Part shown: positions 7,686 to 16,187 of the stretch, piece by piece
Layout of the letters: each line of letters begins with the position of its first letter
How positions within the stretch are numbered: the first letter of the stretch is position 1
Translations under genes and position numbers: made by a program
Assembly: GCF_024105665.1 (NCBI RefSeq)
Contig: NZ_JAAAMK010000009.1
Coordinates: forward strand, 98,528 to 162,527
Direction of reading: 5' to 3'
DNA: 64,000 bases
DNA from: Aliihoeflea aestuarii
Lineage (GTDB): Bacteria; Pseudomonadota; Alphaproteobacteria; Rhizobiales; Rhizobiaceae
Notes under the pieces: model-generated
What the model saw: the letters and a program-made list of their open reading frames with translations, nothing else
Told to the model about the DNA's origin: nothing
Databases searched by the model: none

Positions 7686-10208
7686 ATGGCATTTGAGCGC
7701 CTCAGATTGAGCGAACTTTTCAGGCCGGGCCGCATCGTCGGCCTGCGGCGCACGCGGCTCGCCACGCGGGCGACGATCCTGACCGAACGCCTCTGGCCGC
7801 TCGTCCTGCCCCTGTTGACCGTCATCAGCCTGTTCGTCAGCCTTTCATGGCTCGGCGTTTTCCGTCTCCTGCCGGATTGGCCACGCCTCATCCTCGTCGC
7901 GCTTTTCGCCATCGCTGCCATCGCCGCGCTCTGGCCGCTGCGCGCCATGCGTCTTCCGTCATCCAGCGATGTCGACCGGCGTATCGAAACCGCCAATGCC
8001 CTGCGCCACGCGCCGCTCCGCAGCCAGGACGACCGGCTTGCGGGAGATGCGGACCCATTTGCCGCCGCGCTCTGGCAGGAGCATCGCAAGCGCCTGTCGG
8101 CGCAACTGACCGGCTTGCGCGGCCAGCTTCCGCACACGCGCATTCCCGAGCGCGATCCATGGGCGCTGCGCGCCATCGCGCCGCTCCTTCTGGTCGTCGC
8201 CTTCGCCTATTCGCTCGGTCCCGGCGGCGGCTCGCTGGGCGATGGCTTCCGCGCTGCTGCCGGGCCGCAATCCGTTCCCCCGCGCATCGACGCATGGGTC
8301 ACGCCGCCGGCCTATACCGGGCAGGCGCCGCTCTATCTGACGGCCGAGGCGAACCGCGAGCAATCCATGTTCACCGTGCCGCAAGGGTCCAATGTCGCGG
8401 TCCGCGTCATGGGCGGCTCCGGCTCGGAGCAACTCGTTTTTCTCGATGCCCACACCGCCGCCGAGACGGCGCTTCAATCCGAGACCGTAACGGAGACGAC
8501 GCCCCGCCGCGGCACGACGGCCGCCGCAAGCCAGTTCTCCGGCGTGCTGGACGCGGACGGGCTCCTCTCCTTGAAACGCGGCGCGGAAGGCGACGACATC
8601 GCGTCATGGTCGTTCAACGTGACGCCCGACGATCCGCCCGTAATCAACCTGACCGACGAGCCGACGCAGGCAGCCAACGGCACGTTGCAGTTGAACTACG
8701 AGGTGAGCGACGATTACGGCGTCGCATCGGCGCAGGCGCTCTTCGAACCTGCGGACGCGGTGGAAAACGCACGCCCGCTCTACGACGCGCCCGAAATGCG
8801 CCTGACGCTTCCCCGCCGCAGTGGCGAGGACAACGCCGCGCGCACCTCGCGCGACCTGACTGATCATCCGTGGGCGGGAACGCTTGTCGAGATGGTGCTG
8901 GAGGCTGAGGACGGCGCGGCACAGACGGGTCGAAGCGAACCGACGCGCTTCACCCTCCCCGAGCGCCCCTTCCGCAATCCGCTGGCGCTCGCGCTCATCG
9001 AACAGCGCCAGATACTGGCGCTCGACGCCAACGCCAAGCCGCGCGTCGTGGATCTGATGGATGCGATCACGTTGCGCCCCGAGGACACGATCCCGGAACT
9101 GACGCATTATCTCGGCATCATGGCGGCCCGCTCGCGGCTCGATGAAGCGCGCACGGACGACCAGTTGCGCGGCGTGGTCGATTATCTGTGGGAAATCGCC
9201 GTCACCATTGAGGACGGTGCGCTGAGCGATGCCGAACGACGTCTGCGCATGGCGCAGGAAGCCTTGCAGGAAGCGCTCGAGGACGGCGCGTCCGACGAGG
9301 AGATCGCCGAACTGATGGCCGAATTGCGCGAGGCGATGCAGGAGTTTCTGCGTGAATTCGCCGAGCGCGCCATGCAGAACCCGCAATCGGCCATGCCGAT
9401 GCCGGATGACATGCAGCAATTGAGCCAGAGCGATCTGGAGCGGATGATGGACCAGATCGAGAACCTCGCCCGGTCCGGCGCGCGCGACGAAGCGCAGGAA
9501 CTCCTGTCGCAGCTTCAGGACATGATGAACAATCTGCAGGCCGGCAACCAGCAACAACAGCAGGGCGGCGGCGAGCAGAGCGAAATGAACCAGCAGCTCA
9601 ACCAGTTGGGCGAACTCATGCGCCGCCAGCAGGAACTGATGAACGAGACCTTCCGCATGCAGCAGGGCGAACAGGTCGAGCCGGGTCAGGGCGGCCAGAT
9701 GTCGCCCGAGGACTTCGCCGACGCGATGCGCCAGCTACAGGAGGGACAGGGTCAGATTCAGCAGGATCTTCAGGCGATGATGGAGGCGCTGGAAGGCATG
9801 GGGCTCGAGCCCGGCGAGGGCTTCGGCGAATCCGGCGAGGCGATGGGCCGCGCCGGCGATGCGCTCGGCGAAGGCCAGGGCGAACGCGCCGTCGGCGAGC
9901 AGGGCCAGGCGCTTGAGGCGCTGCGGCGCGGCGCGCAGGACATGATGCAGCAGATGCAGCAGGCCATGGAAGGCGAAGGCGGCGGCCAGCAGCCGGGCGG
10001 ACGCAGCCGCCAGGGCGCCGACCGCGACCCGCTCGGCCGCCCCCGCGCCACGACCGGCCCCGATTTCGGCGACACCGTCCGCGTTCCCGACGAGATCGAC
10101 GTCCAGCGCGCGCGGCAGATTCTGGAATCCATCCGCGAGCGGCTGGGCAATGCGCTCAGCCCCGAATTGGAACGCGATTATCTGGAACGGCTGCTGGAGA
10201 TGCGGTGA
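7686..10208 (+). CDS. TIGR02302-family (DUF4175) membrane protein
   Basis: 840-residue protein with two or three N-terminal hydrophobic segments (about 35-55, 60-80 and 165-185), a large probably periplasmic middle part, and a C-terminal third (about 590-790) extremely rich in Gln, Met, Glu and Gly, with runs such as QQQQQGGGEQ and repeated MMEALEGMGLEPGEG-like units. This architecture and its place after lysA match the alphaproteobacterial family TIGR02302 of unknown function. AAGGA precedes the ATG. The low-complexity tail probably forms coiled coils or disordered linkers. No enzymatic motif was found. Confidence 0.85.
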   Translation: MAFERLRLSELFRPGRIVGLRRTRLATRATILTERLWPLVLPLLTVISLFVSLSWLGVFRLLPDWPRLILVALFAIAAIAALWPLRAMRLPSSSDVDRRIETANALRHAPLRSQDDRLAGDADPFAAALWQEHRKRLSAQLTGLRGQLPHTRIPERDPWALRAIAPLLLVVAFAYSLGPGGGSLGDGFRAAAGPQSVPPRIDAWVTPPAYTGQAPLYLTAEANREQSMFTVPQGSNVAVRVMGGSGSEQLVFLDAHTAAETALQSETVTETTPRRGTTAAASQFSGVLDADGLLSLKRGAEGDDIASWSFNVTPDDPPVINLTDEPTQAANGTLQLNYEVSDDYGVASAQALFEPADAVENARPLYDAPEMRLTLPRRSGEDNAARTSRDLTDHPWAGTLVEMVLEAEDGAAQTGRSEPTRFTLPERPFRNPLALALIEQRQILALDANAKPRVVDLMDAITLRPEDTIPELTHYLGIMAARSRLDEARTDDQLRGVVDYLWEIAVTIEDGALSDAERRLRMAQEALQEALEDGASDEEIAELMAELREAMQEFLREFAERAMQNPQSAMPMPDDMQQLSQSDLERMMDQIENLARSGARDEAQELLSQLQDMMNNLQAGNQQQQQGGGEQSEMNQQLNQLGELMRRQQELMNETFRMQQGEQVEPGQGGQMSPEDFADAMRQLQEGQGQIQQDLQAMMEALEGMGLEPGEGFGESGEAMGRAGDALGEGQGERAVGEQGQALEALRRGAQDMMQQMQQAMEGEGGGQQPGGRSRQGADRDPLGRPRATTGPDFGDTVRVPDEIDVQRARQILESIRERLGNALSPELERDYLERLLEMR

Positions 10209-10239
10209 GAGAGGTTACGCTGCGCCTGTCATGAACGGC

Positions 10240-10369
10240 GAGGCATGGATTCCTGTGCCGAGCACAGGAATGACGGCATTAAAAGTTGATGCCAATCTCA
10301 CACGGCTAAGATTTTCTTTGCCGACTCTACCATCGTCATTCCTGTGCTCGTCACAGGAATCCATGCCTC
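10240..10369. repeat. Inverted pair of palindromic repeats (copies 2 and 3)
   Basis: Units 10240-10275 and 10334-10369 are 36 bp each and reverse complements with one mismatch, separated by 58 bp of AT-richer sequence. Each contains the inner palindrome TTCCTGTG / CACAGGAA, so the whole stretch can fold as one long hairpin. It lies between the convergent ends of the TIGR02302 gene and the response regulator and fills that gap. The arrangement resembles a bacterial interspersed mosaic element made of paired REP units. No clear U-tract terminator was seen. Confidence 0.8.
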
Positions 10370-10395
10370 GACGCAGGCACCAGAACGACTTGCGT

Positions 10396-10761
10396 TTAAT
10401 GCATCAGCGCGCGCGATACCGCCGAGCGGATATCGGCGAGCGTAAACGGCTTGTCGACGACATCGAGCACGACGCGTTCGAGATCGCTCGCCCGCTCGCG
10501 CTGGTCGGCGTAGCCGGTCATCAGCAGGATGCGCAGCGCCGGGAAGGTCGCTTTCGCCTCTTTCGCCATTTCGATGCCGTCCATGGCCGGCATGCGGATG
10601 TCTGACAGCACGAGATCGTAAGCCCCCGCCTCGCGGGTCAGAATCTCAAGCCCCTCCATCCCGTCTTCCGCGATTTCGACCAGATGCCCGTCGACCGCGA
10701 GCGCGCGCGCCGTAAATGCACGGACCGAGGCATCGTCCTCGACGACCAGAATGCGCTTCAT
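10396..10761 (-). CDS. Single-domain response regulator, CpdR-like
   Basis: 121-residue stand-alone receiver domain. Acidic pocket EDD is at 8-10, the phospho-acceptor Asp in LVLSDIRMPAMDG near 53, the switch Thr in LLMTGYAD near 82 and the conserved Lys in VDKPF near 104. No output domain follows. Size and the KRILVVEDD...MTGYADQ pattern resemble rhizobial/Caulobacter CpdR, which controls ClpXP-mediated degradation of cell-cycle proteins, but the match is by eye only. The ATG overlaps the hpt stop by 4 nt (ATGA), so it is co-translated with hpt. Confidence 0.8.
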   Translation of the reverse strand: MKRILVVEDDASVRAFTARALAVDGHLVEIAEDGMEGLEILTREAGAYDLVLSDIRMPAMDGIEMAKEAKATFPALRILLMTGYADQRERASDLERVVLDVVDKPFTLADIRSAVSRALMH

Positions 10762-11303
10762 TCCGCATCTCCCTTGACCACGCCCACGAAAGGCAGTTCG
10801 CGGAAGGCGTGGGCGACATCCATGCCGTAGCCGACGACGAAATAGTCGGGACACTCGAAACCGGTGAAATCGGCGTCGAGATCGGTCTGCCGGCGCATCG
10901 TCTTGTCGAGCAGCACGGCGATGGAAACGCTTTTCGCGCCGCGCGACATCATCAGTTCGCGCGTGAATTTCAGCGTCTTGCCCGATTCCAGAATGTCGTC
11001 GATCAGGAGCACGTCGCGCCCGGCGACCTCGTTGTCGATGTCGCGCAGCACCCGCACTTCGCCGCTCGTCGTCCCCGCGCCGTAGCTGGAAATGAAGATG
11101 AACTCCACTTCCGGCGACAGTCCCGTATCGTGCATGGCGCGGATGAGATCGGCGGCGAAGATGAACGAACCCTTGAGGATCGAGATGACCAAGAGGTCCT
11201 CGTAATCCCGCTCGGCGATTTCCTTGGCGAGTTCGAGATTGCGCCGGGCGATGGCCGAGGCGGAATAGAGAACTTCGATATCCTTGCCGCGGACGACGGG
11301 CAT
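10758..11303 (-). CDS. hpt: Hypoxanthine phosphoribosyltransferase
   Basis: Purine salvage enzyme forming IMP (and GMP) from the base and PRPP, 181 residues, cytoplasmic. The PRPP-binding loop VLLIDDILESGKT is at about 98-110, and the early loop ISILKGSFIFAADLIRAM at about 40-57. The C-terminal CPDYFVVGYGMDVAHAFRELPFVG is typical of Hpt. The start codon shares one base with the stop of the upstream membrane-protein gene (TAATG), and its stop overlaps the receiver-domain gene. The three genes therefore form a tightly coupled minus-strand unit facing ftsE. Confidence 0.95.
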   Translation of the reverse strand: MPVVRGKDIEVLYSASAIARRNLELAKEIAERDYEDLLVISILKGSFIFAADLIRAMHDTGLSPEVEFIFISSYGAGTTSGEVRVLRDIDNEVAGRDVLLIDDILESGKTLKFTRELMMSRGAKSVSIAVLLDKTMRRQTDLDADFTGFECPDYFVVGYGMDVAHAFRELPFVGVVKGDAE

Positions 11304-11863
11304 TAGCGGCTTCCTTCCTGAAACGTGATCGATACGGATGCGACGCCGTTTGCCGGAGCGTCGAGACGGCTGGAAAACCCGTAATTCGCGCCCGGCGCAA
11401 GGGGGGAACGGTCGGTTTCCAGATAATAGCGCGTGGTCGCCCCGCCCGTTTCCATCACAGCAATCGTGATCGGCGGCACGGGCAGCGCGTTCGCGCCATG
11501 GTTTCGCACCGAGCCTTCGACGAGCAGATGCGCGTTGCCGTCGGCGCGCAGAAGGCGGCTCGTCACATCCTCGATCTGCAGCGCCTGCGCCGGTGCGTTG
11601 CGGATGGTGGCGGCCAAGGGCTCCAGTACGAGCCGGTGTCCTCCCGACATCCAGAACGCAAGGAAGACGGAGAGAAGGCAGGTCGACCAGAATAGAAGCG
11701 GGCTGGCCTTGCGGCCTTTCAGTGTCTGGCTTTCGCCGTTCTCGACGGAGCGCGTCTCTGCCGCAACAGGTTCCTCGACGGCCCGGCGCGCGGTCTGCAC
11801 GTTTCCCGCCTCAGGGATTACCTGCCCGGAGACGAGCCTGCTATGATCGGGAACGCCCTGCAT
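11303..11863 (-). CDS. Single-span membrane protein of unknown function (possibly DUF3426-like C-terminal part)
   Basis: 186 residues. About 55 hydrophilic N-terminal residues are followed by one transmembrane segment (PLLFWSTCLLSVFLAFWMSGG, about 54-74) and a probably periplasmic beta-rich domain (about 95-186) with VEGSVRNHG and FSSRLDAPANGVASVSITF. Rhizobial genomes often carry a DUF3426/zinc-ribbon membrane protein between ftsE and hpt. This protein fits the C-terminal half of that family, but the N-terminal MJ0042 zinc ribbon is absent and an in-frame TAA upstream rules out extension. AGGAG lies about 12 nt before the ATG. Function unknown. Confidence 0.7.
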   Translation of the reverse strand: MQGVPDHSRLVSGQVIPEAGNVQTARRAVEEPVAAETRSVENGESQTLKGRKASPLLFWSTCLLSVFLAFWMSGGHRLVLEPLAATIRNAPAQALQIEDVTSRLLRADGNAHLLVEGSVRNHGANALPVPPITIAVMETGGATTRYYLETDRSPLAPGANYGFSSRLDAPANGVASVSITFQEGSR

Positions 11864-12018
11864 GGCGATGAGACAGCTCCTGCCGGTTCTTTGTCCTGAA
11901 CTACCCGCTAATCGTTAAAGCTTCGCTTGATCGGTCCCGATACGCCAGCGCAGGCGGCCTGCGAATTTGGACGTGGGACCATGACACGCTGCCATCTTGC
12001 GACGAATGAGAGATCGGC

Positions 12019-12219
12019 ATGGAAAACTACGAGATCGTTTTCGTGATGGTCGCCGTCATCGTCTTTATATGCCTCTGCGTTCTTGCCTGGATGGACCGCC
12101 ACAGCGATCGCCTCAACTATCGTTTCTCGCGGCATCGGCGGCGCGCGCCGGCATGGCTTCGGGAGATACACAGGAACGGCGAAAGCGGCCGACGCGACGA
12201 CGATGAAGGCAAGCCTTAG
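12019..12219 (+). CDS. Small membrane protein, hypothetical
   Basis: 66 codons giving one N-terminal transmembrane helix (about residues 5-23, IVFVMVAVIVFICLCVLAW) followed by a highly basic tail with RRAPAWLREIHRNGE and an acidic end. It lies alone on the plus strand between the divergent membrane-protein gene and ftsE. The ribosome-binding site is weak (GAGAG about 10 nt upstream). A clean helix plus positive-inside tail supports a real membrane protein, but codon evidence over so short a span is limited. Confidence 0.5.
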   Translation: MENYEIVFVMVAVIVFICLCVLAWMDRHSDRLNYRFSRHRRRAPAWLREIHRNGESGRRDDDEGKP

Positions 12220-12307
12220 TTTTTTAACCCCCCGTTAACTATGCCGGACCAAGGTTGAAATCTCGCCTGCCTCGTGCGCAGTTCTGATTCCGGTGAAGGT
12301 CGGTGCG

Positions 12308-12967
12308 GTGATCCATTTCGAAAATGTCGGCTTGCGCTATGGGATGGGCACGGAAGTGCTGCGCGACGTCTCGTTCCATGTGCCGGCGCGCTCCTTCCAG
12401 TTCCTCACCGGACCGTCCGGCGCGGGCAAGACGACGCTTTTGCGCCTGCTTTTCATGTCGCTGAAGCCCACGCGCGGCCTCATCACCGTTTTCGGCAAGG
12501 ATCGGTCCCGAATCTCGGCGCGTGACCTGCCGGCCATGCGCCGGCGCATCGGCGTCGTGTTCCAGGATTTTCGCCTGCTCGACCATATGACGACCTATGA
12601 GAACGTGGCGCTGCCCCTGCGGGTGCGCGGTCGCGACGAATCCAGCTATCGCCAGGACGTGATCGAGCTTTTGAAATGGGTCGGGCTGGGAGAGCGCATG
12701 CATGTTCTGCCGCCCGTCCTTTCCGGCGGCGAGAAGCAGCGCGCTGCGATCGCCCGCGCGCTGATCGAGCAGCCGGACATGCTTCTGGCCGACGAGCCGA
12801 CCGGCAATGTCGATCCGCCGCTGGCGCGTCGCCTGCTGCGTCTTTTCATGGAACTGAACCGGCTCGGCACGGCCGTCGTCATCGCGACCCACGATCTCAC
12901 GTTGATGGATCAGGTCGATGCGCGGCGCATGGTTCTGACCGGTGGCAGGCTCGACATCTATGACTGA
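12308..12967 (+). CDS. ftsE: Cell-division ABC-type ATPase FtsE
   Basis: ATPase of the FtsEX complex, which links the cytokinetic ring to activation of periplasmic cell-wall hydrolases. About 219 residues. Walker A GPSGAGKTT is near 37-45, the Q-loop VVFQDFRLLDHMTTYENVALPLR near 84, the signature LSGGEKQRAAIAR near 140 and Walker B MLLADEPTGNVDP near 160. An in-frame GTG at 12293 would add five residues. The GTG at 12308 (MIHFENVGLRYG) is preferred because family members begin there. It overlaps ftsX by 8 nt. Confidence 0.95.
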   Translation: MIHFENVGLRYGMGTEVLRDVSFHVPARSFQFLTGPSGAGKTTLLRLLFMSLKPTRGLITVFGKDRSRISARDLPAMRRRIGVVFQDFRLLDHMTTYENVALPLRVRGRDESSYRQDVIELLKWVGLGERMHVLPPVLSGGEKQRAAIARALIEQPDMLLADEPTGNVDPPLARRLLRLFMELNRLGTAVVIATHDLTLMDQVDARRMVLTGGRLDIYD

Positions 12968-13922
12968 GATCGCCGAACCGGCCGTCGCAATGCCCGCCCG
13001 CCGCATGAGGCGCGCGCCCACTCCGATCGTCCCGGTGCAGAACGTTGCCGGCACGGCGCTCGTCGTCGTCATCGCCATCATGACGTTCCTGTCCTGTCTG
13101 ACGCTCGGCGCGGTCACGCTGGTAAGGGACGCATCGAGCGCCTGGCAGACCGAAATCTCGCGCGAGGCGACGATCCAGATCAAGCCGGCCGACGGCATCG
13201 ATATGGAAACCTCGCTGCTTGCCGCCCAGCGCATCGCGGCAGGTTTTGCCGGCGTGCGTTCCGCATCCATCGTTGACGAGGCCGCAACCGCGCGCCTGCT
13301 GGAGCCGTGGCTCGGAACCGGCCTCGATCTCGATGAACTGCCGGTGCCGCGCCTGATCGTCGTCACCATCGATCCGCTCGCCCCGCCGGACTTTCCGACC
13401 ATGCGAGCCCTGCTGTCCGGCGAGGTGCCCGGCGCCTCGCTGGACGATCACCGCACATGGGCCGACCGGCTGGTCGCGATGGCGAACACGACCGTGGCGA
13501 TCGGCCTGTCCATCCTTGCCCTGATGCTGGCGGCGACCGTGCTCACCGTCGTCTTCGCAACGCGCGGCGCGATGGACGGCAACGGCCACATCATCGAAGT
13601 CCTGCATTTCGTGGGCGCGGAAGCGCGCTTCATCGCGGGCGAATTTCGGCGCCACTTCCTGTGGACCGGCCTTAAGGGGGCCGCGATCGGCGGAGCCGCC
13701 GCCATCGTCGTCTTCATCGGATTTGCGATCTGGTCCTCGGCAAATCTAGCGACACCGGAGGGCGATCAGGCGGCCGCCCTGTTCGGCAATTTCGCGATCG
13801 GCCCCACCGGCTATCTGGGCGTGGCGCTGGTGGCCGCCACCGTCACGATCTTGACCGGCGCGACGACGCATTTGACGGTCGCCGGCTATCTTTCCGAACT
13901 CGACGGACGCCAGAACGCCTGA
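12960..13922 (+). CDS. ftsX: Cell-division membrane protein FtsX
   Basis: Transmembrane partner of FtsE, 320 residues. A cytoplasmic N-terminus is followed by helix 1 (about 30-55), a periplasmic loop (about 60-165) that in other species contacts amidase activators, and three C-terminal helices (about 175-200, 230-252, 280-300) enclosing the FtsX domain. The ATG lies inside the last codons of ftsE, so the pair is translationally coupled. The start upstream of this ATG in the same frame is only ftsE shadow. Confidence 0.92.
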   Translation: MTEIAEPAVAMPARRMRRAPTPIVPVQNVAGTALVVVIAIMTFLSCLTLGAVTLVRDASSAWQTEISREATIQIKPADGIDMETSLLAAQRIAAGFAGVRSASIVDEAATARLLEPWLGTGLDLDELPVPRLIVVTIDPLAPPDFPTMRALLSGEVPGASLDDHRTWADRLVAMANTTVAIGLSILALMLAATVLTVVFATRGAMDGNGHIIEVLHFVGAEARFIAGEFRRHFLWTGLKGAAIGGAAAIVVFIGFAIWSSANLATPEGDQAAALFGNFAIGPTGYLGVALVAATVTILTGATTHLTVAGYLSELDGRQNA

Positions 13923-14035
13923 CGTTTAGCGCCTTCGATGGAAATCTTTTGTGTGTTCGCGCGTTTCGGGGCACTACCTTAGTGAGGATTCGCCGCGCAA
14001 AGGCGTGCGGCGCGAAAATTGTGGTGCTCAAGGAC

Positions 14036-14740
14036 ATGCGAGGACGCAGCGCGTATGAATTAAAGCGCGACACGGCAAGGCGGGGTCTGCCGGCGCTGGT
14101 TCGCGCCTCGATCATCGTGGTTCTGTGCCTCGGCTTCGTGTTCGCGGGCGGCTTTCTGGTGTTCGCAACCCATGTCGGACGGCTGGAGACGCCGGCGGAC
14201 CCTGGCAGCGCCGATGCCATCATCGTCCTGACCGGCGGCGTGGCACGCCTCGACGCCGCGGTTCAGCTCCTGCAGGAGGGACGCGGCAAGCGGCTGCTCA
14301 TTTCCGGCGTGAACCCGGTCGCCCGCCCGCTCGACATCCAGCGCGCGACCGGCGCCGACGGCGACCTCTTCACCTGTTGCGTCGACATCGACCGCGACGC
14401 GCTCGACACGATCGGCAACGCCGCCGAGAGCGCCAAATGGCTCGAGCAGAACGCGTTTCGAAGCGCGATCGTCGTCACCAACAATTATCACATGCCGCGC
14501 AGCCTTCTCGAAATGGGCCATGCGCTGCGCAATGCACGGCTCACGCCCTATCCCGTCGTGACGAACCGGCTCGACGGCGGCCAGTGGCTGGGAAGCCGCA
14601 GCGCGCTGCGGGTGTTGTTCACCGAATACACCAAATATCTCGCGGCTCTGGCGCGCACCACCGTCCTGCCGCCGCGCGCGGGCAATCCGGCTTCGGTCGT
14701 CGTGGAGGCGGGAGCGACGCCTGACTCGGTGGAGCGCTGA
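14036..14740 (+). CDS. YdcF-family (DUF218) membrane protein
   Basis: About 234 residues. One N-terminal helix (about 25-48) is followed by a periplasmic DUF218 domain that begins ADAIIVLTGG and contains LISG, NAAESAKWLEQN and VVTNNYHMPRSLLEM, the usual YdcF motifs. Members include ElyC/SanA-like envelope-biogenesis factors; the activity is unknown. The frame extends upstream to 13949, but the ATG at 14036 gives the normal short cytoplasmic tail. It follows ftsX by 113 bp and precedes plsC, a neighbourhood conserved in Rhizobiales, so a cell-envelope role is likely. Confidence 0.82.
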   Translation: MRGRSAYELKRDTARRGLPALVRASIIVVLCLGFVFAGGFLVFATHVGRLETPADPGSADAIIVLTGGVARLDAAVQLLQEGRGKRLLISGVNPVARPLDIQRATGADGDLFTCCVDIDRDALDTIGNAAESAKWLEQNAFRSAIVVTNNYHMPRSLLEMGHALRNARLTPYPVVTNRLDGGQWLGSRSALRVLFTEYTKYLAALARTTVLPPRAGNPASVVVEAGATPDSVER

Positions 14741-14801
14741 AAAGACTAGACCGGCATTTGCCTTTGCGGCGCCATCGTGTAACCAGCGACGGCCTGAAAC
14801 A

Positions 14802-15617
14802 GTGCGAGCCCGCCAGATGCTGCAAATCCGTTCGCTGGCCTTCAACGTGGCCTTTTATGCGAGCCTGATCGTCCAGATGCTCGTCTGGACGCCGATCTAC
14901 TTCTTCCTGCCGCGCCATCTGGCCTGGTTCGTTCCGCGCGCATGGTCGCGTTCAAGCCTGTGGCTGATGAAGGTGATCGCCGGCACGCATCAGAAGATCG
15001 AGGGCGTCGAGAACCTTCCGCAAGGCGGATACATCCTCGCGCCCAAGCATCAGTCGCTGTGGGACACGATCTCTTTCTTCCCGTACATGGCCGACCCTGT
15101 CTACATCCTGAAACGGGAGTTGATGTGGATTCCGTTCTTCGGCTGGTATGTCGGCAAGATGAAGATGATCCCGATCCATCGCGGCAGCCGTTCCAAGGCG
15201 CTGCGGCAGGCCGTGAAAGTCGCGCGCGAGCGCATGGCTGAGGGCCGCCAACTGATCGTCTATCCCGAAGGCACCCGCCGCCCGCCCGGCGCGGAACCGG
15301 CTTATAAATACGGCATTGCCGAGCTTTATGCGCAATTGAACGTGCCGGTCATTCCAGTCGCCCACGTCGCCGGCCTTTATTGGCCGCGCCGCAAGTTCCT
15401 GCGCTACCCCGGCACGATCCACGCGAAGTTCCTGCCCGCCATCGAGCCCGGCCTGGAAAAGGAAGTGTTTCTCGAACGCCTCGTGCGCGAGACGGAAGCG
15501 GCCTGCGACGAGCTTCTGATCGAGGTCGCGCGCGACCCGAAGGGACCGCCATTGCCGCAGACCGCTCTGGACCGGCTCAAGACGCTCGGCGTCGAACCTG
15601 CACCACGATCTACCTGA
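14802..15617 (+). CDS. plsC: 1-acyl-sn-glycerol-3-phosphate acyltransferase (PlsC-like)
   Basis: Membrane-bound acyltransferase making phosphatidic acid from lysophosphatidic acid. About 271 residues. N-terminal hydrophobic segment at about 15-37; the catalytic HxxxxD motif is HQSLWD near 88, the substrate motif YPEGTR near 158, and VPVIPVAHVAGLYWPRR near 183 matches block IV. The start is GTG at 14802; ATG at 14817 is an equally possible start. The 3' end overlaps the convergent ChaC-like gene by 8 bp, so no terminator separates them. Rhizobia have several PlsC paralogues, so the precise substrate is uncertain. Confidence 0.88.
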   Translation: MRARQMLQIRSLAFNVAFYASLIVQMLVWTPIYFFLPRHLAWFVPRAWSRSSLWLMKVIAGTHQKIEGVENLPQGGYILAPKHQSLWDTISFFPYMADPVYILKRELMWIPFFGWYVGKMKMIPIHRGSRSKALRQAVKVARERMAEGRQLIVYPEGTRRPPGAEPAYKYGIAELYAQLNVPVIPVAHVAGLYWPRRKFLRYPGTIHAKFLPAIEPGLEKEVFLERLVRETEAACDELLIEVARDPKGPPLPQTALDRLKTLGVEPAPRST

Positions 15618-16125
15618 TTCGCCTCGCGACGTTTTCGAGCCACTGATCGCGGATGCCGAGCGCATCCAGATGCGCGACGGTGTTGAGGACATATTCCTCG
15701 TTCGGACCCGACACGCCGACCGCGCCATTGACGGCCAGCGCGGCATGCTCGGCATCGAGTCGCCCGGCATATTGCGGGTGGCCGCGATCGACCACATAGG
15801 TCAGCGCCTCGACCATCGGCCCGTTTTCGAGCCGCACCGGCAAAAGGCGTTCGTGATAGACATTGGTAACGAGTTCGCGCTCGCGCAGATAGGTCGTGAC
15901 CTCGTCGCGCAGCGCATCGGGCACGCGAAACGCCATGCCGATGCAGGAGCCTCCACGGTCGAGGCCCAGCACCAGACCGGGCCGCTCGGCGGTGCCGCGA
16001 TGAATATGCGAATGCACGCATAGAGCGCGCCGGTATCCGTGAAGCCGCGCCCGATGCGTCTCGGTATGTGCAAAGCCCGGCCGCCACATCAGCGAGCCAT
16101 AGCCAAAGACCCAAAAATCGCCCAT
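15610..16125 (-). CDS. ChaC-like gamma-glutamylcyclotransferase
   Basis: 171 residues of the ChaC/GCT fold, which cleaves gamma-glutamyl peptides such as glutathione to 5-oxoproline. The substrate-binding FGYGSLMWRPGF is at about 7-18, and DRGGSCIGMAFRVP is the family beta-barrel core. The expected catalytic Glu is probably in YLRERELVTNVYHERLLPV. The frame is open further upstream, but the ATG at 16125 is preceded by AAGG at good spacing and begins the domain. It is divergent from the DUF2125 gene with 62 bp between starts. Confidence 0.87.
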   Translation of the reverse strand: MGDFWVFGYGSLMWRPGFAHTETHRARLHGYRRALCVHSHIHRGTAERPGLVLGLDRGGSCIGMAFRVPDALRDEVTTYLRERELVTNVYHERLLPVRLENGPMVEALTYVVDRGHPQYAGRLDAEHAALAVNGAVGVSGPNEEYVLNTVAHLDALGIRDQWLENVARRIR

Positions 16126-16187
16126 ATCGCCTTGGAACTGTTGATCGCCGGTCGAGCCGGCCGGAACTGGGTAGCGAGGCAGACCGC

